Shown here piece by piece: positions 54,858 to 63,197 of a stretch of 64,000 nt of DNA (the stretch's first letter is position 1; each line of letters starts with the position of its first letter). The position numbers were made by a program, and so were the translations under genes. Under the pieces are notes generated by a model that saw only the letters and a list, made by a program, of their open reading frames with translations, was not told where the DNA came from and made no database searches. This stretch comes from Pirellulales bacterium (lineage in GTDB: Bacteria; Planctomycetota; Planctomycetia; Pirellulales; JACPPG01): NCBI GenBank assembly GCA_036490175.1, contig DASXEJ010000122.1:1-64000 (forward strand). The letters are read 5' to 3'.

Positions 54858-55499
54858 ATGCGATCGAAGGTGCAGTTGATCGTGGGAGTTCTGCTGGGAT
54901 GCCTCTTGTCCGCCGCATGGACGTCGCTCTCTCACGAACGTGCGACGGCGGCCGTTGAGTCGGCCCCGGCCGCGGCCCACGAGCACGCGGAGTCCGACAA
55001 CGAAGAGCTGGCCGCGATGTACGACGCCGATCAGGCGGACCGGCGGCCGATGATGCAGGGGGATTGGCCCACGGACCGGTGGACGATCGGTCGCCTGCTC
55101 GCGCGTGATGTCTTGCGCCAGGCGCGGCTGATGACGCTGTACAAGGGAGGCGCCCTCTGCACCGGCAACGACTACTATCATGCGGCGATGATCTTGCAGC
55201 ACTCGCAACGTCCGGATGGCTTTCTGCTGGCCCACGAATTCTGCGTCGTGGCTATTGCCAAGGGGAACAAGCGCGCCTTGTGGCTGGCGGCCGCCACGGA
55301 GGATCGTTTCTTAATGAACATCAAGCGACCACAGCGGTTTGGAACTCAATATTGCACGGTCGCCGATGGGCCGATGGCGCTCTACCGTGTAGAGCCGGGA
55401 GTGACCGATGCCTTGCGCAAGGAATTGCACGTGCCGAGTTTGGCCGAGGGTAAGGAGCTAGAGGCTAAATTCCAGAAGTTATATCCCGGCAAAAGATAG
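54858..55499 (+). CDS. Exported protein, unknown (DUF6624-like)
   Basis: A 213-residue exported protein with leader to about residue 32, then RRPMMQGDW...RRDVLRQ-type helical region and AHEFCVVAIAKGNKRALWLAAATEDRFLMNIKRPQRFGTQY, a pattern shared with a family of small planctomycete and Bacteroidetes helical proteins (my memory of DUF6624 fits it loosely). No catalytic motif identified. Ribosome-binding site GGAAGGG precedes the ATG. Confidence 0.6.
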   Translation: MRSKVQLIVGVLLGCLLSAAWTSLSHERATAAVESAPAAAHEHAESDNEELAAMYDADQADRRPMMQGDWPTDRWTIGRLLARDVLRQARLMTLYKGGALCTGNDYYHAAMILQHSQRPDGFLLAHEFCVVAIAKGNKRALWLAAATEDRFLMNIKRPQRFGTQYCTVADGPMALYRVEPGVTDALRKELHVPSLAEGKELEAKFQKLYPGKR

Positions 55500-55581
55500 C
55501 CACTCTTTCTGCGACGCTACTTTTCTAGCGTCCGTCGCGAGACTACGCTAACGTGCCTGTACTTCTCACTGCCGCGCGTTT

Positions 55582-56751
55582 TTGGGGCTGCCACTTTTGA
55601 GCGACACGAGCGACGTGACCCGCGGTGCTGGGAGGGATCAAACGTCGCAGGACGAGGACCTCATTGGCGCGCTCCGTTTGGCGATGGTCTCCGGGATCGG
55701 ACCGCGGCTGACCGTTGCGCTCCTCGAACGATTTGGCACGGCCGCGGCCGCGCTCGCAGCGGCTCCCAGCGAGCTGCGCGATGTCCCAGGGATCGGCAGC
55801 AAGCTGAGCACCGCCATCGCGCGGGCGCCGAACCGCCAGGACGCCGAGGACGAAATCGAACGCTGCCGGCAGGCGGGCATCTCGATTCTCACCCCGCAGG
55901 CGGCCGGCTACCCGCGGCTACTTCGCGAGATACATGACCCTCCGGCGGTGCTGTTCGCCCGCGGAACGATCGAAGCGCACGACGCGCTGGCCGTTGCCAT
56001 CGTTGGTTCCCGGCATGCCACGCAGTACGGCGTTGCCCAGGCAGAACGGTTGGCGGGCAGTCTGGCGCAAGCCGGACTCACCATTGTGAGTGGACTGGCG
56101 CGCGGCGTCGACGCGGCCGCACATCGCGGCGCGCTGGCGGCCGGGGGCCGTACGATCGCCGTGCTGGGATCCGGACTAGCGAATATCTATCCGCCTGAGC
56201 ACGTGCAATTAGCAGACGAAGTGGCCGACGGCGGAGCGCTATTGAGCGAAGCGCCGCCTCGCACGCAGCCCACCAGCGGCGCCTTCCCGCAGCGCAACCG
56301 ATTGATCAGCGGCCTTTCGTTGGGTGTGATTGTCGTCGAAGCTTCCATCCAATCGGGCGCGCTCATCACGGCCCGGCATGCCACTGAGCAGGGTCGCGAT
56401 ATTTTCGCCGTGCCGGGACGAGTCGATAGCCGCGTCTCGCACGGCTGCCATCGACTGATCCGCGACGGCGCAAAGCTGGTCGAAACAGCCGACGACGTAC
56501 TCGAAGAATTAGGTCCTTTGGTCGAGGCCACCTCGGACGCTGCCGGCCAGAGCGTGCATCATCCGGCCGAACTACTGCTCAACGAACTCGAGCGCCAAGT
56601 GCTGGCCGCCGTATCGGCCGAGGCGACGACGATCGATCACGTGGTCGCCACCTCAAAGCTGCCGACGCCCCAAGTACTGGCAACCTTGAGCGTCCTCGAA
56701 ATGCGCCGGCTCGTGCGCCGCGTGAGCGGCAATCGAGTGGCTCGGGCGTGA
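55582..56751 (+). CDS. dprA: DNA-processing protein DprA
   Basis: Loads RecA on incoming single-stranded DNA in natural transformation. The N-terminal SAM/HhH-like part has AMVSGIGPRL and DVPGIGSKL; the Rossmann core has IVGSRHATQYG, GLARGVDAAAHRGAL, GSGLANIYPPEH, FPQRNRLISGLS and SGALITARHA. A C-terminal winged helix follows (ELLLNELERQVLAAV). The TTG at 55597 is an alternative start. Competence genes are not in the window. Confidence 0.94.
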   Translation: MGLPLLSDTSDVTRGAGRDQTSQDEDLIGALRLAMVSGIGPRLTVALLERFGTAAAALAAAPSELRDVPGIGSKLSTAIARAPNRQDAEDEIERCRQAGISILTPQAAGYPRLLREIHDPPAVLFARGTIEAHDALAVAIVGSRHATQYGVAQAERLAGSLAQAGLTIVSGLARGVDAAAHRGALAAGGRTIAVLGSGLANIYPPEHVQLADEVADGGALLSEAPPRTQPTSGAFPQRNRLISGLSLGVIVVEASIQSGALITARHATEQGRDIFAVPGRVDSRVSHGCHRLIRDGAKLVETADDVLEELGPLVEATSDAAGQSVHHPAELLLNELERQVLAAVSAEATTIDHVVATSKLPTPQVLATLSVLEMRRLVRRVSGNRVARA

Positions 56752-56797
56752 TGGGCTCGCGTGGTCCAAGGCACCCTAAACGACCTGCCGCTCGCCG

Positions 56798-57988
56798 TCA
56801 TTCTTCCGCGATCGCGATGCGCTCGGCGATGGGCGGGTGGCTGTGGAATAACATCACCGCCAGGCGAGGCGGATCTGGGTCGTCCTTGTTTAATTTTGCC
56901 AGCTTGCGAAAGGCAGAGATGTAAGCCTCGCGCAGCCCGGTCTTCACCAGCGCGAAGCGATCGCACTGCCGCTCGAATCGCCGGCTGGCCACATTTTGCA
57001 ACGGTCCTAGCACCAGCGAAAACGCCCCCAACACAAACATCAGCATCGGCAGCGCGTACACTGGCATCTGTCGTGGATCGTAAACGCTGGGCCCGATCCA
57101 CAACGCCAGCGCACGGTCGCAGATCCAGAATCCCACCAAGCTATAGACGAAACCCAGCGCCATGAGCTTTGGGATGTGGCGATAGACGTGGTGGCCAATC
57201 TCATGGGCGAACACGACCTCGATTTCGTCAAGCGTGAAACCATCGAGCAGCGTATCCCCCAACAGCACGCGTCGTGTGCGCCCCAAGCCGGCCAGCATGG
57301 CGTTGGCCTTGGACGTCTCGTCGCTGAGGACCATGCGGTACACGCCCTCGATCGATAATCCGGACTCCGCTGCCAGGTTTGAAACCCGGTCGGCGATCTC
57401 GGGCCGGTCGAGCCGCTCGATTTTGTAAAACAGCGGAAGAATCAGTACCGGCGCCAGTTGGCCCAGCACGACGCTCAGCAAGAAGAATCCCACGGCCGCG
57501 GCTACCCACCACCAGGTACCGACGTACCAGAACAGCGCGTACATCGCCAGAACGATGGCCGCACCGAAGAGCGCGGCCAGCGAAAATCGCTTCAGGTGCC
57601 GCGCCACCCAATGCCCGAGAGATTGTCGGCTGAGACCGAAGCGATGTTCGATCACGTGGCCAGAGAACCAAGCCAACGGGAATGATGCGCACTCGTGTGC
57701 GGCCATCATGATTCCGTACAGGGCGAGCAATCGCAGCGTGGGCGTGGATATTCGCGTGGCCAACCAGCCGTCGAGTGGCACCGCGGCCAAGAGGGCGAAG
57801 AGGCTCAAAAAAATCAGGTCGACTGCCGCGTCTGCCAAATCGAGCCCCAACTGCCAGCGACCGTAAAGCTTGGCTTCGGCCAGCTGCGCGGGCGACATTA
57901 CTTGCTCGGATGTCTTTGCGACCCCGTCTGGGTGTCCGACTGGCGAATCCAAGGGGCTATTTGTTTCCGTCGAAGACTCATCAGACAC
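56798..57988 (-). CDS. M48-family metallopeptidase (Ste24/CAAX-type)
   Basis: Membrane zinc endopeptidase of 396 residues. The catalytic HExxH is in VVFAHEIGHHVYRHIPKL; several membrane helices precede and follow it (LSLFALLAAVPL, LSLAALFGAAIVLAMYALF, AAVGFFLLSVVLGQL). The Ste24 pattern also appears in KANAMLAGLGRTRRVLLGDTLL and a C-terminal Glu of FERQCDRFALV. I chose the GTG at 57988, with GGGAG upstream; the longer frame lacks family support. It converges with dprA. Confidence 0.9.
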   Translation of the reverse strand: MSDESSTETNSPLDSPVGHPDGVAKTSEQVMSPAQLAEAKLYGRWQLGLDLADAAVDLIFLSLFALLAAVPLDGWLATRISTPTLRLLALYGIMMAAHECASFPLAWFSGHVIEHRFGLSRQSLGHWVARHLKRFSLAALFGAAIVLAMYALFWYVGTWWWVAAAVGFFLLSVVLGQLAPVLILPLFYKIERLDRPEIADRVSNLAAESGLSIEGVYRMVLSDETSKANAMLAGLGRTRRVLLGDTLLDGFTLDEIEVVFAHEIGHHVYRHIPKLMALGFVYSLVGFWICDRALALWIGPSVYDPRQMPVYALPMLMFVLGAFSLVLGPLQNVASRRFERQCDRFALVKTGLREAYISAFRKLAKLNKDDPDPPRLAVMLFHSHPPIAERIAIAEE

Positions 57989-58362
57989 GGCAAGTTTCTC
58001 CCTCGAGCTGCTGCCTGGCGCCGGCAGAAGCCGCCTGAGATCTGTCCAATTGCGCGGGAAAGGCCCCGCACTCCCCGCGTGCAAAACCTAACGCCGACAT
58101 GGCTTAAGTCAAGGATCGCGATCGTTGCGGCAGTCGCGATGAACGGTCGCGCCGTCGTCGTGCGCGTGACCGGCCGTGGGCAGTGCGCCCACGCTGTGAC
58201 GGGTCACAGGAAGAGGGTTCGGGTGGTCCTACCGGTTCTATCAGCCGGCGCTTGACCCCCGTACCGAACGCTAATTAAGCTAAATACTTATCTCGTCCCT
58301 CCAGGGAGCCGGCGTCTCACTTCCAGACTATCCGGCCACGATGACGACAGAGAAGCGATTCC
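57989..58362. other. Gene-free spacer
   Basis: About 370 bases between divergent genes. TTGACC at 58252-58257 with TTAAGC at 58275-58280 is a poor promoter match for the following gene. Otherwise nothing recognised. Confidence 0.45.
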
Positions 58363-59346
58363 ATGCTGCACGTCTGCGCATTTAGATCATCCTCGGTGTT
58401 TGTCGGGCTATTGGCCTTGGCACTTGCGTCGGGCAGTCCCTCGTACGCCCAGCCGGCGACGCCAGCCCGGACGGCCGCCGCTAGCGCCGCACGACCGACG
58501 CGACCGAAGTTCCGGCCCTTGGCCCCCGGCGTGATGACGACCGTGGATCCGCAACGACAGACGGCCGAAGGATCGAGTCGGCATAATGCGATCGAAATCC
58601 TCACGGCTGATCCGACCTACGGCGAGCGCGAGTGGTCGGAAGGAAAATCCCCAGCGCGCGATACCGTATTTCGACGCGACATCTGGTCTTTGGAATTTGC
58701 CTTCAAGCCGATCCGGTTTGTACACATTGACGAGCCGTCGCCCGATGGTCGCATGCAGCGCAAGCTGGTCTGGTATCTGATGTACTCGGTGAAGAACGCC
58801 GGCAGCGAGCCGGTCCGATTCTTTCCCGAGTTCGTGCTGGTGAGCAAGGATACCGGCAAGGTCTACCCATCGCGATTGATACCGTTGGCCGTGCCGCTGA
58901 TTCGCAAGCGCGAGGACGCCAATCGGCCGCTTTTGAATACGGTCGAGGTGAGCGGCAAGATCGCCCCCACGCCCAAAGGCCAGGATCCCACAATCTGGGG
59001 CGTGGCCACCTGGGAGGACATCGATCCTAGTACCGACTATTTCGCAATTTTTGTGCAAGGGTTGACCAACGCCTACCAATGGACAGACCCACCGGGAGTG
59101 TTCCAGCCGGGGGATCCGCCCGGCAAGGGACGAGAGTTCTTCGCCAAAACCCTGATTCTCAATTTCTGGCGTCCTAGCGACAAAGAGGAAGAACACGAGG
59201 GAGAAATCCGCTTCGAGGACTACTCTTGGGCGTATGGCCAATTGACGCCGCAAGGATTTATCGCTAAAAAACCCGATCCGGCCCCTGCGGCGGTCCCGGC
59301 TGAACAGCCAGCTGAGGAACCTGCCGGGGCCGAAGAAAATCCCTAA
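58363..59346 (+). CDS. Exported protein, unknown, planctomycete type
   Basis: A 327-residue exported protein: leader to about residue 28 (SYAQP), Ala/Pro-rich linker, then an all-beta domain ([71 protein letters not shown]) and a Pro/Glu-rich tail. The immunoglobulin-like alternation is visible but no function is. rpmA follows 70 bases downstream. Confidence 0.75.
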   Translation: MLHVCAFRSSSVFVGLLALALASGSPSYAQPATPARTAAASAARPTRPKFRPLAPGVMTTVDPQRQTAEGSSRHNAIEILTADPTYGEREWSEGKSPARDTVFRRDIWSLEFAFKPIRFVHIDEPSPDGRMQRKLVWYLMYSVKNAGSEPVRFFPEFVLVSKDTGKVYPSRLIPLAVPLIRKREDANRPLLNTVEVSGKIAPTPKGQDPTIWGVATWEDIDPSTDYFAIFVQGLTNAYQWTDPPGVFQPGDPPGKGREFFAKTLILNFWRPSDKEEEHEGEIRFEDYSWAYGQLTPQGFIAKKPDPAPAAVPAEQPAEEPAGAEENP

Positions 59347-59416
59347 GGCTCTACGACGCAGGACAGCAGACGAACCTGTCCGACGTCCCGGATGCCCCCC
59401 CGAGGAGACGCAAGTC

Positions 59417-59668
59417 ATGGCACATAAAAAAGGTCAGGGTTCCAGCCGCAACGGTCGTGATTCCAACGGCCAGCGACGTGGAATCAAGAAATACGGTGGC
59501 GAGCAGGTCATCGCTGGCAACATTCTGGTGCGCCAGGTAGGCACCCGTTACCAGGCGGGCCGCGGCGTAGGTCAAGGCAAGGACTACACGCTCTTCGCCC
59601 TGATCGAGGGAATTGTGACGTTCGACCGTGGTGGACGTCGAGTGAGCGTCCTGTCCGCAGCTTCGTAG
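59417..59668 (+). CDS. rpmA: 50S ribosomal protein L27
   Basis: L27 sits near the peptidyl-transferase centre. The 83 residues match the family: [19 protein letters not shown], then [31 protein letters not shown]. It normally follows rplU (L21); here rplU is not upstream. A strong terminator separates it from obg. Confidence 0.97.
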   Translation: MAHKKGQGSSRNGRDSNGQRRGIKKYGGEQVIAGNILVRQVGTRYQAGRGVGQGKDYTLFALIEGIVTFDRGGRRVSVLSAAS

Positions 59669-59693
59669 CAGCCGCTCGATCTAGTGATTCACG

Positions 59694-59730
59694 CGGGGAC
59701 GGTCCATGTCGGGTCGTTCCCGTTTTTTTT
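59694..59730 (+). terminator. Intrinsic terminator of rpmA
   Basis: CGGGGACG (59694-59701) pairs with CGTTCCCG (59715-59722) with one G-T pair and a 13-base loop, followed by eight T. It lies 26 bases after the rpmA stop. Confidence 0.85.
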
Positions 59731-59886
59731 GGTAGACATTCGTGCCCCCGCGCCGTGGGGCGCGGCGCGTTGTCTGGCCCTGGCGACGACGCATAGCCGA
59801 CCAATGTGCGTTCGTCCTTTGCTCAGCGATCGTCTCTTGCCTCGTACTACTGCGGTTCGCGCGTCGGCCACTCCGGGCGTCTTTAC

Positions 59887-60897
59887 ATGTTTGTAGATCG
59901 AGTGAAGATTCAAGTCGAAGCAGGCAAGGGAGGAGACGGCTGCCTCAGCTTTCGCCGCGAGAAGTTCGTTCCGCACGGCGGACCCGACGGCGGTGACGGC
60001 GGCGACGGCGGCAGCGTCATCATCGAAGCGCGCGACGGCGTCAACAACCTGGCCGCGCTCACGCACCGCTTTCATTGGCGCGCCGAAAGTGGGCAGGCCG
60101 GTAGCGGCTCGAACCGGCACGGCCGTAGCGCCGAAGACATGCTATTACTTGTGCCCCCTGGCACCGTGATCATCGACGCTGCGGGCGGATTCATCATCAA
60201 GGACCTGACGCGCGCCGGCGAACATGTCACCGCGGCGGCCGCAGGGCGCGGTGGCAAGGGCAACCTGCATTTCAAATCTTCGACCAATCGCGCCCCGCGA
60301 GAATGGACCAAAGGGCAGCCGGGCGAGATACGAGAAATCGTGCTCGAACTGAAGGTCATTGCCGACGTGGGATTGGTCGGCAAACCCAATGCGGGCAAGA
60401 GCACACTCCTCAGTCGATTGTCTCATGCGCGTCCGCAGATCGCGGCCTATCCTTTTACGACCAAGTATCCCAACCTGGGAATCGTAAAACTCGACGCTGA
60501 GCGGTCGTTTGTCATGGCTGACCTGCCCGGTCTGATCGAGGGCGCACATGACGGCGCCGGGCTGGGCCATGAGTTTCTTCGTCATATCGAACGCGCCGGC
60601 ATCCTGGTACACCTGGTCGAGCCGATGCCGGCCGATGGCAGCGATCCGCTGGCGAACTATCTGGCCATCCGTCACGAGTTAGAGCTGCACGACGTGCAAC
60701 TGGGCCAACGCCCCGAGATCGTCGCGATCTCCAAAAGTGAGTTGCCGGGCGCAGAGGACATCCGTCAGCAATTGTGCGAACACTTGGGACGCGATGTTCT
60801 GGCGATGTCTGCCGTCACGGGCCAGGGCTTGGACAAGCTGCTGGCCGCGATTACACGACAACTAGATGCGCAGCGTACTCCGGAGACGACCGCATGA
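59887..60897 (+). CDS. obg: Obg GTPase
   Basis: Ribosome-associated GTPase for 50S assembly and stress control, 336 residues. The glycine-rich Obg fold is at the N-terminus (GKGGDGCLSFRREKFVPHGGPDGGDGGDGG), the GTPase has GLVGKPNAGKSTLL (P-loop), DLPGLIEGAHDGAGLG (switch II) and ISKSELPG (SKxE-type G4). The usual C-terminal OCT domain is absent. I chose ATG 59887 (MFVDRVKIQVEAG). Its stop overlaps coaX by ATGA. Confidence 0.96.
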   Translation: MFVDRVKIQVEAGKGGDGCLSFRREKFVPHGGPDGGDGGDGGSVIIEARDGVNNLAALTHRFHWRAESGQAGSGSNRHGRSAEDMLLLVPPGTVIIDAAGGFIIKDLTRAGEHVTAAAAGRGGKGNLHFKSSTNRAPREWTKGQPGEIREIVLELKVIADVGLVGKPNAGKSTLLSRLSHARPQIAAYPFTTKYPNLGIVKLDAERSFVMADLPGLIEGAHDGAGLGHEFLRHIERAGILVHLVEPMPADGSDPLANYLAIRHELELHDVQLGQRPEIVAISKSELPGAEDIRQQLCEHLGRDVLAMSAVTGQGLDKLLAAITRQLDAQRTPETTA

Positions 60898-61679
60898 GCG
60901 CCGCAAGCAATGCGCCGCTTGTCGCCGTCGATGTGGGCAACAGCCGCGTGAAGCTCGGTCTGTTTACGACGATCGACGGCCAACCGCTTCCCACGCCCAC
61001 CAGCACTCTGGACATCGGACCGGCGCCCGAGGAGCTCGATCGTATCCGCGGCTGGCTTGCTACGCTTGCGGTGACAGAGCCTTCCTGGTGGATCGGCAGC
61101 GTGCAGCGCGAAGTTGCCGGCCGACTCGTCGGCTGGCTGCGCAATGAAGGGGCCGCGCGGATCACGATGATCGCCTCCGGTGATTTGCCCCTGACGGTGG
61201 CACTGGCGCGGCCCGACAAGGTGGGCATCGATCGACTCCTGGATGCCGTGGCGACGAATCGTTTGCGTCGGCCCGGCGAGCCGGCCATCGTGGCGGATTT
61301 GGGCACGGCGATCACGATTGATCTGATCTCGCCCGACGGTGCCTTTCTCGGCGGCGCCATTATGCCGGGCATCGCCACCAGCGCGCGAGCGATGCACGAG
61401 TTCACCGACCTGTTGCCGCTGGTCGAGATGTGGAAGCTGGGCGAACCTCCATCCCCCTTAGGCACAGCCACGGCCGAAGCCATGAAGGCCGGGCTCTATT
61501 GGGGCGCGGTCGGAGGTGTGCGTGAGTTGGTCGACCGCCTGGCCGAGGGCTTGCCTACGCGGCCGCGACTTTTCCTCAGCGGCGGCGCGGCACCTTCGGT
61601 GGCCCGGCTGTTGTCGGAGGATGCCCTCTATGTTCCGCACTTGACGCTGGCCGGCATTGCTTTGACTGCGGCACAGTGA
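60894..61679 (+). CDS. coaX: Type III pantothenate kinase
   Basis: First step of coenzyme A synthesis from pantothenate, 261 residues. The ATP-binding DVGNSRVKLGLF motif is at the start, and ADLGTAITIDLIS, DKVGIDRLLDAVA and GGAIMPGIATSARAMHEFTDLLP are conserved sites of the CoaX family. Overlapping starts with obg (ATGA) and the following GTPase suggest a coupled operon. It is not the usual partner of Obg. Confidence 0.93.
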   Translation: MSAASNAPLVAVDVGNSRVKLGLFTTIDGQPLPTPTSTLDIGPAPEELDRIRGWLATLAVTEPSWWIGSVQREVAGRLVGWLRNEGAARITMIASGDLPLTVALARPDKVGIDRLLDAVATNRLRRPGEPAIVADLGTAITIDLISPDGAFLGGAIMPGIATSARAMHEFTDLLPLVEMWKLGEPPSPLGTATAEAMKAGLYWGAVGGVRELVDRLAEGLPTRPRLFLSGGAAPSVARLLSEDALYVPHLTLAGIALTAAQ

Positions 61680-61735
61680 TTGTTGAACGACCGATCCCGC
61701 GCGGAACGTGCGCGTTCAAAGACGATTGGGCAGTG

Positions 61736-62932
61736 ATGTCAGCGTTCAGTCCTCATGTCTCGGATCGCTTCACGATGCATTCGGCCAACCAGCTCGCGAT
61801 CTGCGTGTTGACGCCGCCCGGACGTGGTGCCGTGGCAACCGTGGCCTTGGCTGGTGCCGATGCCGCGGCGGCGTTGGGGCGGTTCCTTCGTGCTTCCTCG
61901 GGACGGTCTGCCAGCGAATTACTCGTGGAAAGGGTTTATCACGGGCGCTGGGCTACCGAGTTGGGGGAAGAACTTGTCGTCTGCCGCACGGCCACCGACG
62001 CGTTCGAGATCCACTGCCACGGTGGTCCGAGTGCCATTAAATCGATTACGGAGAAATTGTCGGCCGCCGGAGCGACGGAAATCGGCTGGCGGAATTGGAC
62101 AACACGGTACGCTGTCGGCGCCATCGAGCACGATGCATTCGTGGCTTTGACTACCGCGCGCACCGAACGTGCGGCAAGTGTCTTGCTTGACCAGTGGCAG
62201 GGCGCGCTGCGGCAAGAACTGCGCGGCATTGTGGCTGATTGCGGTCTGCGTGACGTTGCACGCGCGCAGGATCGCTTGCGCGAATTGGCCGGCCGAGTGT
62301 CGCTTGGGCGGCGGCTTACCAGACCCTCGCAGGTCGTGTTGGCGGGTCTTCCCAATGTGGGCAAGAGCAGCCTTATCAACGCCTTGGTTGGGTACGAAAG
62401 AACGATCGTCTTTGACGAGCCTGGCACTACGCGTGACGTAGTCACTGCCGAAATTGCCGCCGATGGCTTGCCGATCGTGCTATCGGATACCGCTGGCCTG
62501 CGTCCTAGTGACGATCCGCTAGAGGAAGCTGGCATGCGTCTGGCTCGCGAACGTTTGGCGTCGAGCGACGTCATCATCTTGGTTTTCGACGCCAGCACAC
62601 CACCGTCGATCGATGACCAGCAGTTGCACGATCAATGGCCGAACGCAATCGTCGTAAAGAATAAGTGCGACTTATTAACACGCGAGCCTGTTAGTGGCGG
62701 GCCAGGAGAAGTTCGCACCAGTGCCGTGACGGGCCAGGGAATCGGCGAATTGCTGCAAGCGGTCAGCCAGCGCCTCGTTGCCCACTGGCCGTCGGCCGGC
62801 GCCGCCGTTCCCTTCACGGAAGAGCAAGCGTTGGCAATTCGTCAGGCGCTCGCTGCTCTTGGCCGCGGCGATAGCGAGCTAGTAACCGGTGCGCTGACAG
62901 TGCTGCTAGCGGCGCCACCAGGATCTCTCTAG
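61736..62932 (+). CDS. MnmE-like GTPase lacking the catalytic Cys tail
   Basis: A 398-residue relative of tRNA-modification GTPase MnmE. The N-terminal TrmE-like domain is recognisable (LTPPGRGAVATVAL, FEIHCHGGPSA), and the GTPase has GLPNVGKSS at about 204-212, DEPGTTRDVV, DTAGLR and NKCDLL. MnmE ends in C(I/L)GK, used in catalysis; this protein ends VLLAAPPGSL, and the helical domain is short. It is therefore probably not a functional tRNA modifier. The GTG at 61676 overlaps the coaX stop and is an alternative start. Confidence 0.85.
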   Translation: MSAFSPHVSDRFTMHSANQLAICVLTPPGRGAVATVALAGADAAAALGRFLRASSGRSASELLVERVYHGRWATELGEELVVCRTATDAFEIHCHGGPSAIKSITEKLSAAGATEIGWRNWTTRYAVGAIEHDAFVALTTARTERAASVLLDQWQGALRQELRGIVADCGLRDVARAQDRLRELAGRVSLGRRLTRPSQVVLAGLPNVGKSSLINALVGYERTIVFDEPGTTRDVVTAEIAADGLPIVLSDTAGLRPSDDPLEEAGMRLARERLASSDVIILVFDASTPPSIDDQQLHDQWPNAIVVKNKCDLLTREPVSGGPGEVRTSAVTGQGIGELLQAVSQRLVAHWPSAGAAVPFTEEQALAIRQALAALGRGDSELVTGALTVLLAAPPGSL

Positions 62933-63197
62933 GCGCAAGCAGCTTCGCCGCTATACTCACCCAGCTTTTCACGGCGATTTCGTGTCGCCCGGCGGCGCGA
63001 GGTCCCTGTCGGCGCACGCGCAAGACCACGTTTCCTTGTGCGGTCGGGCGCGGCGGCGACGCACTTTGTCGTTAGTCGTTTCCGGCGTGCAGTCGTTACG
63101 TCATCCGCAGCACGATAGTCGCGTGTTGCGTTAATTGTTCAGACGCCGCGTGAAACGCACAGATACGTCCGAGCTTCCAGAGAAGGAGAAGTGTGTC
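62933..63197. other. Spacer before the last gene
   Basis: TATACT at 62952-62957 could be a -10 box. AGAAGGAG directly before 63198 is the next gene's ribosome-binding site. Confidence 0.35.
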
